In this document: one piece after another, positions 12,311 through 20,152 of the stretch
Position numbering within the stretch: position 1 is the first letter of the stretch
How the letters are laid out: every line of letters starts with the position of its first letter
DNA from: Gordonia alkanivorans NBRC 16433
GTDB taxonomy: Bacteria > Actinomycetota > Actinomycetes > Mycobacteriales > Mycobacteriaceae
Direction of reading: 5' to 3'
DNA length: 57,182 nt
Assembly (NCBI RefSeq): GCF_000225505.1
Contig: NZ_BACI01000029.1
Location: forward strand, 1-57,182
Notes under the pieces: generated by a model
Database searches by the model: none
Seen by the model: the letters and a program-made list of their open reading frames with translations, nothing else
Told to the model about the DNA's origin: nothing
Position numbers and translations under genes: made by a program

Positions 12311-13492
12311 GTGGTCCGCGCGGTCCGCGGGCACCCGGTGACCGGTGCGGTCGAGTGCGGACACGGCGATGGACGCACTCGACAACACCGCGGCCACGAC
12401 GAAGGCGAGCCCGTAACCCGCGGCGGTGATAGTGGCACCGAGGGCGATGGCACCCACTGCCTGCCCGAACATCAACGCGATGAACAGGAGTGCGGTACCC
12501 GCAGCCGATCGTGCCGCATCGATGGTCGAGGTCCAGGCGATGAGCGCGGATGTCGCCGAGGTGAAACCCCACCCGAAGAAGAGGCAGCCGACGAGCGTGA
12601 CCGCCATCTGTCCCGGAGCAGCGGCGACCAGGAGAATCCCGACCGTCATCGTTCCGCAGCTGAGTGTCCACGCCGAGGTCGCCGACCACCTCGCCAACGG
12701 TGTGGCGGTGAGAGCCACTGCGGCGCCGCCGATTCCGATCATGATCCACGCGATGATCGTGCCACGTTGGGATGATCCGCCGGTGTCGACGAGGATCGCA
12801 CGGCCGTACGTCCACATGGCGCTCGACGCCCCGCCCAGCAGAACCGCGATGGTCAGTGCGGTGCCGTGGCGGCGGATCCACCCGACGGACAGGGCGTGCG
12901 ACTGCTCGTCCTGGACGGCGGAACCCGGCTGGTCGGTGATGAGGAGGGCGACCGCGATGACCGCGGTGACCACGCCGATGATCGCCCAGGTCAGTCGCCA
13001 TTCGGGTAGGAAGGCGAGTGCCAGCGCCCCGGCGCCGACGAGTCCGGGTCCGGTGCCGGAGTTGACCATCGACTGCGCCCGGTCCACGCGATTCGCGGCG
13101 ATGTTGCGCCGGACGACGCTCACCATAGCGGGCGACGCCAGGCCTGCTCCCGCAGAACTGATCACGGCGAAGAGTCCGAAGGTGAGCAGGTCCCCGGCGG
13201 CGGCCATGCCCCAGACCCCACCCGCCGCGGTGGCTGTGGCGACGACGATCAAGACCCGAGGATTTCGGCGTCCGTAGCGGAACCCGCACAACGCCGCGAG
13301 GCAGTAGACCAGCGACGACCCCGAGGAGATATCCCCCCCACGGGCCGAATCGAGAGCCAGGTCCGCCTGGATGTCGGGTAGGAACAGCCCGTATGCGAGT
13401 CGCACCAGCCCGTAGGTCGCCGCGATGAAAGCTGTGCCGGCCACGATGACCGATGGCTCACGACCGAGACCAAACGAAAACGTGCGTTTCAT
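12224..13492 (-). CDS. MFS transporter
   Basis: A 422-aa major-facilitator protein with about 12 membrane segments (from AFIAATYGLVRLAYGLF to LAFVVAAVLSSASIAVSA). The substrate is unknown; control by an adjacent divergent TetR gene suggests drug or metabolite efflux. The ATG at 13492 is 24 bp from the TetR start. The last ~40 residues (after SALDRTGHRV) are hydrophilic and overlap the DUF2332 remnant on the other strand, suggesting the original stop was lost when that locus decayed. Confidence 0.85.
   Translation of the reverse strand: MKRTFSFGLGREPSVIVAGTAFIAATYGLVRLAYGLFLPDIQADLALDSARGGDISSGSSLVYCLAALCGFRYGRRNPRVLIVVATATAAGGVWGMAAAGDLLTFGLFAVISSAGAGLASPAMVSVVRRNIAANRVDRAQSMVNSGTGPGLVGAGALALAFLPEWRLTWAIIGVVTAVIAVALLITDQPGSAVQDEQSHALSVGWIRRHGTALTIAVLLGGASSAMWTYGRAILVDTGGSSQRGTIIAWIMIGIGGAAVALTATPLARWSATSAWTLSCGTMTVGILLVAAAPGQMAVTLVGCLFFGWGFTSATSALIAWTSTIDAARSAAGTALLFIALMFGQAVGAIALGATITAAGYGLAFVVAAVLSSASIAVSALDRTGHRVPADRADHSGEPGHEPSAGPAPADRVAGDIEARQCG
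13477..13488. promoter_or_regulatory. candidate TetR operator in the MFS/TetR divergent promoter
   Basis: AAACGTGCGTTT has 5-bp complementary arms around TG. It lies at the first codons of the MFS gene, next to the 24-bp gap separating the two divergent starts, where an autoregulating TetR repressor would bind. The match is short, so this is tentative. Confidence 0.3.
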
Positions 13493-13516
13493 ATTTTCGA
13501 GTCTAGGCTGATTGCC

Positions 13517-14092
13517 ATGCCGATGCGCAAGAGCTCCGAGGAGAAACTGCTCGACGCAGTTGATGACCTGGTGTTCTCGCGCGGAATCGAATCGACGCCC
13601 GTCGACGCCATCCTCGCGCGGGCGGGCGTGTCGGCGGCGACCCTGTACCGCGGCTACCGCAGCAAAGAGGCGCTGGTCGCAGCCTCCCTCGCACGACGAC
13701 ACGAGCGCTGGCGCCAGACGTGGGGGAGTCTCATCGCGGCTGCGCCCGACGCCGAGGGCCGGTTGCTGGCCATCTTCGACGCCATCGACGAGTTCGCCGC
13801 CCGACCCGACGGCGCGCGGTGGTGCGCGTTCCTGGGAACCGCTGCCGAGATGTCCGACCCGCCGCCCGAGATCGCCGACGCGGTCACGCGCGACACCGAC
13901 CACATGCGACAGACCCTCCGCGAGCTCGCCGCGCAACTGCCGTGCGCGAATCCCCACCACCTGGCCGAGCAGATCCTCGTCGTGGTCACCGGCGAACTCG
14001 CGATGAGACTGCGTGACCGGCCCTTACGGAAGTCGACACTCGGCCGGGGGATCGCGGTGACACTCATCGCGGTCGCGTGTGACTCGTCGTAG
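13517..14092 (+). CDS. TetR-family transcriptional regulator
   Basis: A 191-aa TetR regulator. The N-terminal HTH is clear (VDAILARAGVSAATLYRGY, with RSKEALVAASL after it); the C-terminal ligand domain is helical and generic. It is divergent from the MFS gene with only 24 bp between the starts, so it most likely represses that transporter and itself from one shared site. The inducer is unknown. Confidence 0.9.
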   Translation: MPMRKSSEEKLLDAVDDLVFSRGIESTPVDAILARAGVSAATLYRGYRSKEALVAASLARRHERWRQTWGSLIAAAPDAEGRLLAIFDAIDEFAARPDGARWCAFLGTAAEMSDPPPEIADAVTRDTDHMRQTLRELAAQLPCANPHHLAEQILVVVTGELAMRLRDRPLRKSTLGRGIAVTLIAVACDSS

Positions 14093-14115
14093 CGTCCGAG
14101 TTGCCCGCTTTCGGG

Positions 14116-14130
14116 TTTGCATACAAGCTG
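14116..14130. promoter_or_regulatory. CATACA-type candidate GntR site upstream of the amidohydrolase
   Basis: TTTGCATACAAGCTG, about 50 bp before the amidohydrolase start, shares GNATACAANC with sites at 15563-15589 before the oxygenase gene. GntR/FCD regulators often bind GTATAC-like cores, and a GntR gene is encoded in the same island. The link is inferred from shared motif and context. Confidence 0.35.
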
Positions 14131-14177
14131 TGCCTGCGGACTGATCGGAGTCCGACACTTCCAACGAGGAGACGCGT

Positions 14178-15491
14178 ATGCGGCCGACCGGGGACACGGC
14201 GACTGTGGTGGTGGACGCGATGGTCACCGGGCTCGGGAGTGCGCCGATCGGGCTCGGGAGTGCGCCGATCGGACTCACGGGATCGGACGGCGGGTGGGCG
14301 ATCGGGATCGAGGACGGTCGGGTCGTCTCGATCGACACCGTCCCGGCACGGCCGGGACGCTGTGACGTGGCGCTGCCCACCTTGGCGAATGCCCATGATC
14401 ACGGGCGCGGTGACGGCACGCAGTTGCTCGGTGCGCGCGATGCCCGCCTCGACCCTTGGATCGCGGATTTCCTCGCACTCACCCCCGGTGACTCGCAGTA
14501 CGACAACGTCTTCGGCTCGTCGGAACGCATGCGCGATGCCGGGGTGGGTTCGGTCAACATCTGTCTCAATCCGACAACCGATGATCTCGCGCACGAGGTC
14601 CGCGAGGCTGCACGCGCCGTGCGTGCAGTCGGTGTGCGCGCCTGTATCGGGGTGCCGTTGACATCGTTGTCCGCCGGGGCCATGCGGGAGGGGCGGGGCA
14701 GGAATGCGCGAGCACGCGCCCATGCCGAACGCGAACTGGACCGGATCGACGAACTGGCGGCGGAGATCGAGGGCCCGGATCTCGCACTGGTCTATCACCC
14801 GGTCGGTCCGCAGTGGGTCGACGAAGATGCCCTTGCCGCCTGCGCCGACCGCAGTGCTGCGACGGGACGTGTCATGCACATGCATCTCCTCGAAACCGAG
14901 GCGCAGCGGCAGTGGGCCGACCGCACATATCCAGACGGGATCGTCCGAGCGCTCGACGACCTGGGATTCCTCACCGCGCAAACGGTTCTCGCGCACGGGG
15001 TGCATCTCAGGCCGGATGAGATGGAACTGATCGCGCGGCGCGGGAGCACCGTCGTCGTCAACGCCGCCTCCAACTTCCGGCTGGCGTCGGGGATTCCCGA
15101 CGTCGACGCCATGACCACCGCCGGAGTACGCGTGGCCATCGGTATGGACGGGATGACCCTCGAGGACGACGCCGACATGTGGCGGGAGCTGCGGCTGGTT
15201 CGCGGGCTCTGGCAGGGGTTGCGCCGCGACACGGTCGGAGCGCGCGAGGTGCTCGGGCCCGCGACCGTCGGGGCGGCGGCGTCGTTCGGTGCCGCAGCCC
15301 CCGAACCGTTGCAGGTCGGCGCCCTGGCCGACTTCGTCGTACACGACCTGACCCGGTGGGCCGAGGTGATCCGGCACCCGCGGTGGGGCAGCGCGGAGGT
15401 CGCCCTGTCCGGCGCAAGAGGGTCAACCGTCCGCGAGATGTGGTGCCGTGGAGTGCAACTCGTCGACAAGGGGCGCCGTCGCGGCGACTGA
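14178..15491 (+). CDS. amidohydrolase-family protein (cytosine deaminase/8-oxoguanine deaminase-like)
   Basis: A 437-aa metal-dependent amidohydrolase. Metal ligands are visible as ANAHDHGRGDG (family HxH), MHMHLLETEAQRQ, LAHGVHL and AIGMDGMTLEDD. The alignment pattern is that of the deaminase/chlorohydrolase branch (cytosine, guanine, s-triazine deaminases), which deaminate or dechlorinate N-heterocycles. It is the first gene of the central catabolic island. A 21-bp tandem duplication near the 5' end adds one extra GLGSAPI heptad (residues ~18-31); it stays in frame and sits in the small N-terminal β domain, so the enzyme may still work. The ATG at 14178 has a GAGGAGACGC-type ribosome site. 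Confidence 0.85.
   Translation: MRPTGDTATVVVDAMVTGLGSAPIGLGSAPIGLTGSDGGWAIGIEDGRVVSIDTVPARPGRCDVALPTLANAHDHGRGDGTQLLGARDARLDPWIADFLALTPGDSQYDNVFGSSERMRDAGVGSVNICLNPTTDDLAHEVREAARAVRAVGVRACIGVPLTSLSAGAMREGRGRNARARAHAERELDRIDELAAEIEGPDLALVYHPVGPQWVDEDALAACADRSAATGRVMHMHLLETEAQRQWADRTYPDGIVRALDDLGFLTAQTVLAHGVHLRPDEMELIARRGSTVVVNAASNFRLASGIPDVDAMTTAGVRVAIGMDGMTLEDDADMWRELRLVRGLWQGLRRDTVGAREVLGPATVGAAASFGAAAPEPLQVGALADFVVHDLTRWAEVIRHPRWGSAEVALSGARGSTVREMWCRGVQLVDKGRRRGD
14229..14270 (+). repeat. 21-bp perfect tandem duplication inside the amidohydrolase gene
   Basis: Two identical adjacent copies (14229-14249 and 14250-14270) begin GGGCTCGGGAGTGCG and encode GLGSAPI twice; a third partial copy starts at 14271 (GGACTC). 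Being a multiple of three it preserves the frame. Identity of the copies implies a recent slippage event. Confidence 0.95.
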
Positions 15492-15551
15492 GTCAGGTGT
15501 GTTTCGCGATGTCTACCGTCGCGAAACACGACGGCAATACTTCGCCAAGAC

Positions 15552-15589
15552 TATGTATGCACATTCGTATACAAACTTGGATACAGAAC
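15552..15589. promoter_or_regulatory. cluster of CATACA-type sites upstream of the oxygenase operon
   Basis: Three related elements are crowded here: TATGTATGCA (15552-15561, reverse orientation), ATTCGTATACAAACTTG (15563-15578 region) and CTTGGATACAGAAC (15576-15589). They resemble the site upstream of the amidohydrolase. Spacing of about 12-15 bp would put them on nearly one face of the helix. They probably control the oxygenase-transporter operon through the GntR protein at 23859; unproven. Confidence 0.4.
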
Positions 15590-15608
15590 TCGGAAGGGTT
15601 TGATCGCC

Positions 15609-16574
15609 GTGGGAATACAGCTCTTCGATCTTGCCGAACTCGGTGAGGCGACGACGTCGGGAGACGCCGGTCTCCTCGCCCGATTCGACGAGGTCTGCCG
15701 CGACGTGGGCGCATTCGCAATGACCGGTCTGACCTTGCCGGACGGACTGATCGATCGGGTCCACGCGGCAACCCTCGAGTTCTTCTCACTGCCGTACGAG
15801 GCGAAGGTGGGCCTCCAGTCGGCCGACGGGGACCAGTTCGTGGGCTGGAAGGGCTCCAACAACGTCAACGAGTTCGGCTTCCAGGACCACAAGGAGATGT
15901 TCCACATCGGGCCTCGGGTGGACGGAACGCTGGCCGGACCCGACGCCGACGGTGTGGTCCCCGCGTGGTCCGACGACCACGGCGTCGAATGCCCCCTATG
16001 GCCGGACCGATTGCCGGCGTTCCGGCAGACCTGGCACGAGTACTTCCGCGTGATGCAGGAGAACGCAACCACTCTGGGCCTCGCCATGGCCGCCGCGCTC
16101 GGCGTCGGACAGTCCGCATGGATGGAACTCATCGAGGACAACTGGGCCGATCTCGCCGCCAACTACTATCCGCCGGCGACCGCCGGATCGGGTGGGGTGC
16201 GTAACGCCATCCACTCCGACCTCACGATGTTCACGATCCTCTACCAGGACGCGGGCGGCGGAGGCGGCCTTCGTATGCAGACCCGGGCCGGCGAGTGGCT
16301 CGACGTTCCGCCCCGCGACGACGTGTTCCTGGTGAACGTCGGTGAACTGCTGACCTACCTCACCGACGGTCGCTGGTGGGCGGTCCCGCATGAGGTGAGC
16401 GAAGCCGATCTGAGTGCTCCCGGTGCCGACACCCCGCGTATCTCCATCCCGTTCTTCTACCGCCCCAACGACGCGTACACCATCGCACCCCTTCTCGGCG
16501 ACGCAGCTTCGGAACCGCTCCGCGTCGGCGAATGGGTGCGCAATCGAAAGCTGCTCACCCGCAAGGCGGATTGA
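15609..16574 (+). CDS. 2-oxoglutarate/Fe(II)-type oxygenase (isopenicillin N synthase-like)
   Basis: A 321-aa non-haem iron oxygenase. The facial triad is seen in AIHSDLTMFTIL (His, Asp) and AVPHEV (His), and the 2-oxoglutarate-type RxS in RISIPFFYRP. The N-terminal DIOX_N-like region contains FDEVCRDVGAFAMTG and EFFSLPYEAK. Such enzymes hydroxylate, desaturate or oxidise small molecules. GTG 15609 is chosen since AAGGG lies about 10 nt before it; a TTG at 15600 is possible. It heads a packed operon with the ABC importer, suggesting it acts on the imported compound. Confidence 0.85.
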   Translation: MGIQLFDLAELGEATTSGDAGLLARFDEVCRDVGAFAMTGLTLPDGLIDRVHAATLEFFSLPYEAKVGLQSADGDQFVGWKGSNNVNEFGFQDHKEMFHIGPRVDGTLAGPDADGVVPAWSDDHGVECPLWPDRLPAFRQTWHEYFRVMQENATTLGLAMAAALGVGQSAWMELIEDNWADLAANYYPPATAGSGGVRNAIHSDLTMFTILYQDAGGGGGLRMQTRAGEWLDVPPRDDVFLVNVGELLTYLTDGRWWAVPHEVSEADLSAPGADTPRISIPFFYRPNDAYTIAPLLGDAASEPLRVGEWVRNRKLLTRKAD

Positions 16575-16633
16575 CGAGTCGGAGTCGCCTCGCACCGTTC
16601 ACATCCCGACCCATCCACATCCCGATCTCCACC

Positions 16634-16649
16634 GTGCGCGCATGCGCAC
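16634..16649. repeat. small inverted repeat in the oxygenase-SBP gap
   Basis: GTGCGC and GCGCAC arms around GCAT form a short hairpin about 20 bp before the start of the binding-protein gene. It could modulate expression within the operon; no more can be said. Confidence 0.4.
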
Positions 16650-16669
16650 GGCCGTCGCAGGAGTACTCA

Positions 16670-17740
16670 ATGACCCAACTTCCCAATCCTCGTCTCTCCC
16701 GTCGCACGATGCTGCAGGGCCTGCTCGGCGCGGGCGCACTGCTCGGTAGCGGCCCGCTCCTCGCGGCCTGCGCGAGCGGAAGCACCGGTACGTCGACGAC
16801 CGCGGCCAACGGAGCGAAACTCGACACCGTTGTCGCACAGCTCGGTTGGAAGAAGCTCAGCCAGTTCGGCGGGCACTTCGCCGCGATCAAGATGGGCTAC
16901 TTCACCGATAACGGCATCGACGCACAATTCCTTGCCGGCGGACCCAACATCGACCCGGTGGCCGTGGTCGCCAACAAGCAAGCCGACATCGGTGACGACA
17001 ACGGATCGGGAATCCTGCTCTCGCGCAGCAAGGGAATCCCGGTGACCGCGTTCGCGACCATCTATCAGCAGACCCCGAACGCACTCATGTCGCTCAAGAG
17101 CAATCCGGTCACCTCACTGCAGGAGATGGTGGGCAAGAAAGTAGGCGTCCCGAACACGGAGAAGGTCCTGATCGAGGCGATGCTGAAGAAGGCCGGGGTC
17201 GACCCGGGCTCGGTGTCCATCGTCCCCGTCGGCACCGACCCGTCGATCCTCACCTCGGGTCAGGTCGACGGCTACATCGGATACGGTACGCAGCAGGGTG
17301 TTTCGCTCGAACAGTCCGGCGTGCCGGTCAACGTCGTCTACTTCAGCGAACTGGGCGACCCCGACTACGGCAACGCGCAGTTCGCCCTCGCGGACACCAT
17401 CGCGGACAAGGGCGACGTGCTGAGCCGGTGACTGAAGGCCGACATCGCCGGCTGGGAGTACTTCGTCGAGCACCCGGAAGAGATCGCCCAGTACACCTGG
17501 GATCAGTACCACAAGGAGACCGGCGCCGCGATCGAGGACGAGAAGGTCGCCGCCCAGGCGGCGGTCCCGCTGATCACCTCCGGCGCGGCCGCCGACCACG
17601 GCCTCATGTGGATCGAACCCGCGGCCTTCAAGTCGGTGTACGAACTGTACGAGACCGCCGGGAAGATCACGTCGCCAGTCGATCTCGACGCCGTGATGAC
17701 CCAGTCCCTGCTGCAGGCGGCCCACGGGTCTGGAGCCTGA
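16670..17740 (+). pseudogene. ABC transporter substrate-binding lipoprotein (NitT/TauT, NMT1-like), interrupted by in-frame UGA
   Basis: The gene codes for a NitT/TauT-type periplasmic-binding lipoprotein: twin-arginine pair and lipobox in its signal (RLSRRTMLQG, LLAACAS), then an NMT1/THI5-like domain (AAIKMGYFTDNGIDAQF, KKVGVPNTEKVLIEAML, DGYIGYGTQQG). Translation meets TGA at 17429-17431 after residue 253, yet the same frame continues without other stops for 102 codons (LKADIAGWEYFVEHPEE through the true stop at 17738) with normal family sequence. A single TGG-to-TGA change explains this. The truncated product would lack the second lobe's last helices and probably not function. Readthrough at UGA-CUG, or a sequencing error, are alternatives. 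It is followed 2 bp later by its ATPase gene. Confidence 0.85.
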
Positions 17741-17742
17741 TC

Positions 17743-18573
17743 ATGACGTCCGGAGGAGTGGCACAGGACGCGGCGGAACTGGCCGACGAGCCGCATCCGT
17801 CCACCATCGATCGCCGGGTCGGCCTCGCGGTCGACAAGGTGACCTACGGGTATCCGGGGCGCCGCGGCGAGCTGACGCCGGCGGTCGACGACGTGAGCAT
17901 GAAGCTGGAGCGCGGCGAACTCGGCGTCCTTCTGGGACCGTCCGGCTGTGGAAAGTCGACGCTCCTGCGTCTGGTCGCCGACCTTGTTCAGCCGACGTCG
18001 GGGACCATCACATTCGACGGCGCGACCATGCAGAACATGCGTGAGGAACGGCGAATCGGCTTCGCGTTCCAGGATCCGGGTCTGCTGAGCTGGCGAAGTG
18101 TCCGCCGCAACATCGAGCTGCCGTTCAACCTGTCGGGCCTGCCGAAGGACTCGTCGTGGGTCGACCACCTGCTCGAGATCACCCACCTGACGGAGTGGGC
18201 CGGCCACCGGCCCGGGCAACTGTCGGGAGGGATGCGGCAACGGGTCGCCCTCGCACGTGCACTGGCGACCCGGCCCGACGTGTTGCTCCTCGACGAACCC
18301 TTCGGCGCACTCGACGAGATCACCAGGGCCGAACTCAATTTCGAGCTGCTCGACATCATCGGTCAGACCGGGACGACCTGTCTGCTGGTGACGCACTCCG
18401 TGGAGGAGGCGACTCTTCTGGGTGACGAGGTACTGGTTCTGAGTCCACGTCCGTGCCGGATTCGTTCCCGGTACCGAATCGACGTGGCCCGTGAGGACCG
18501 TCGTGGTTTCCGGGACACCGTGGACTTCGCCGGACACTGCAGCAGGCTCCGCGCAGATCTGGGTCTGCGATGA
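17743..18573 (+). CDS. ABC transporter ATPase (NitT/TauT type)
   Basis: A 276-aa ATP-binding subunit that would power the importer. All motifs are intact: Walker A GPSGCGKST, Q-loop FQDPGLL, signature LSGGMRQRV, Walker B LLLDEPFGALDE and switch VTHSVEEA. Sequence is of the SsuB/TauB/ThiZ class. The ATG at 17743 starts 2 bp after the binding-protein stop, and its own stop overlaps the first permease start (ATGA). Confidence 0.93.
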   Translation: MTSGGVAQDAAELADEPHPSTIDRRVGLAVDKVTYGYPGRRGELTPAVDDVSMKLERGELGVLLGPSGCGKSTLLRLVADLVQPTSGTITFDGATMQNMREERRIGFAFQDPGLLSWRSVRRNIELPFNLSGLPKDSSWVDHLLEITHLTEWAGHRPGQLSGGMRQRVALARALATRPDVLLLDEPFGALDEITRAELNFELLDIIGQTGTTCLLVTHSVEEATLLGDEVLVLSPRPCRIRSRYRIDVAREDRRGFRDTVDFAGHCSRLRADLGLR

Positions 18574-19376
18574 CCGCAGCCGTTCTCGACATCGCGATGA
18601 CCGGCAAGAGGGCACGAAGCCGGCAGGTCGGCGGGCTCCGTGACACGGCCATCGTCGTGGGCATGGTCGCGTTCGTACCGGTTGCGTGGTGGTCCGTGGC
18701 CGCGACCGGTGTGCTCGGGCCTGGTTTCATCGGTCCCGGGGAAGCCGTGAAGGCTCTGATCGAACAATGGGACATCGTCTGGTACAACGCATTACCCACA
18801 GTGAGTGCGGCCGTCACGGGTGCGCTCATCCTGGTCGCGATGATGGCCGTCGGGCTTTTCGTCGCCGGCGTGCTGTCCTCGGTGACACCATGGTTCGTCG
18901 CGCTGAGCGTGGTGGTCGGCAGCGTGCCGCTCATCAGCCTGACCCCGGCCCTGTCGCTCTTCTTCAGCCGGGGAACGGCACTCATCACCACCGTGGTCGT
19001 CCTTGCCGGGCTCGTCCCGGTGGCGGCCACCCTCGCGGCCTGTGCGCGGGTGTCGCAGCAGGGCTATGAGGAGCTCGGCGCGCTGTACGAGGCCGGTCGT
19101 CTGACCTGGTGGACGAATGTCGGTTTCTGGCGGTCGATTCCGTCGATCGGAGTCGGTCTCCGCACCATGCTGCCGGCCTGCTTCGTCGGTGCGATCGTGG
19201 CCGAGTGGTCGGGTGCCGCCGGTGAACGTGGGCTCGGGAGTCTGATGGCCAACGCGCTCTTCAGCTATCAGATCGACCTGTTGTGGGCGACGCTGATGCT
19301 GGCCGCCGTGGTCTCGCTCGTGCTGTTGGCCGTCGTCTCGCTGTTGATGGCCCCGTTGGAACGGGCGGTGCGATGA
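18570..19376 (+). CDS. ABC transporter permease (NitT/TauT type), first
   Basis: A 268-aa inner-membrane permease with about six membrane segments and the BPD_transp_1 coupling region around EELGALYEAGRLTWW and GVGLRTMLPACFVGAIVAEW. It overlaps the ATPase gene and the second permease by 4 bp on each side, so the three are co-translated. Together the two permeases probably form a heterodimer, which is unusual for SsuC/TauC-type systems (usually a homodimer) but common in pyrimidine-precursor importers with two permease genes. Confidence 0.9.
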   Translation: MTAAVLDIAMTGKRARSRQVGGLRDTAIVVGMVAFVPVAWWSVAATGVLGPGFIGPGEAVKALIEQWDIVWYNALPTVSAAVTGALILVAMMAVGLFVAGVLSSVTPWFVALSVVVGSVPLISLTPALSLFFSRGTALITTVVVLAGLVPVAATLAACARVSQQGYEELGALYEAGRLTWWTNVGFWRSIPSIGVGLRTMLPACFVGAIVAEWSGAAGERGLGSLMANALFSYQIDLLWATLMLAAVVSLVLLAVVSLLMAPLERAVR

Positions 19377-20152
19377 ACAAGGAACAGCCCTGGTGGGTGA
19401 ACGTCGTCTGTGCGGTGGCGGTTCTGGGGTTCGTGGGCGTGGTCTGGCAAGGAGTGATCTGGGCCCAGGACATACCCGCCTACAGCGTCCCGACACCGGC
19501 GATGACGATGCAGGCGCTGATCGACGACTTCCCGATAATCGCGGGTCGCTGCGCGCTGACCCTGCGTGACGCCGCTGCCGGGCTCGTCGTCTCGACGGTG
19601 CTGGCGATGGTGCTCGCGGTCCTGGTGTCGCGGTGGACGGTGCTCACCAGGCCGATCACGGGCTACGCGTTGATCATTCGCACGCTGCCGATCGTAGGGG
19701 TGGCGCCGCTGGTCACGCTGGTGGCCGGCCGCGGGGTCATGGCCACCGTCATCTGTGTGGTGATCGTGACGGTGTTCACCCTGTTCGTCGCGATCCTGGA
19801 GAGCATGCGAGCCCTTCCTCCAGCGGTCACCGACCTCTCGGTGTTGTACGACACCGGGTTCGTCCGGAAGACCGCGTACGCCTGGGTTCCCGCCGCAGTC
19901 GGCGGAATCGTCATGGGGCTCAGGATCTCCGGTCCGATGGCGATCGTCGCGGCGATCCTCGCGGAATGGCTGTCGGGTCACGACGGGATCGGGAGCCTGA
20001 TGACGACGGCGCAGGCCAATCGTGAGGTGACCATGCTGTGGGCGGCAACGGTGGCGGCCGCGGTCGTGGGGCTGATCGCCTACATGATGCCCGGCGCGCT
20101 GGTCGGTCTCGCGCGCAGGTTCGGATTCGTAATGGAGGTGTCGGCAGGTTGA
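19373..20152 (+). CDS. ABC transporter permease (NitT/TauT type), second
   Basis: A 259-aa permease with about six membrane segments and a coupling region at ITDLS-like VTDLSVLYDTGFVRKTAY and GLRISGPMAIVAAILAEW. It overlaps the first permease (ATGA) and its TGA overlaps the TTG start of the aldehyde dehydrogenase. It is related to, but clearly diverged from, the preceding permease, consistent with a heterodimeric channel. Confidence 0.9.
   Translation: MNKEQPWWVNVVCAVAVLGFVGVVWQGVIWAQDIPAYSVPTPAMTMQALIDDFPIIAGRCALTLRDAAAGLVVSTVLAMVLAVLVSRWTVLTRPITGYALIIRTLPIVGVAPLVTLVAGRGVMATVICVVIVTVFTLFVAILESMRALPPAVTDLSVLYDTGFVRKTAYAWVPAAVGGIVMGLRISGPMAIVAAILAEWLSGHDGIGSLMTTAQANREVTMLWAATVAAAVVGLIAYMMPGALVGLARRFGFVMEVSAG

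Noticed and set aside
17429..17431. UGA read as selenocysteine in the binding protein
   Set aside because: Binding proteins of this class have no selenocysteine, the position is normally Trp or Phe, and I saw no obvious SECIS-like hairpin just downstream.
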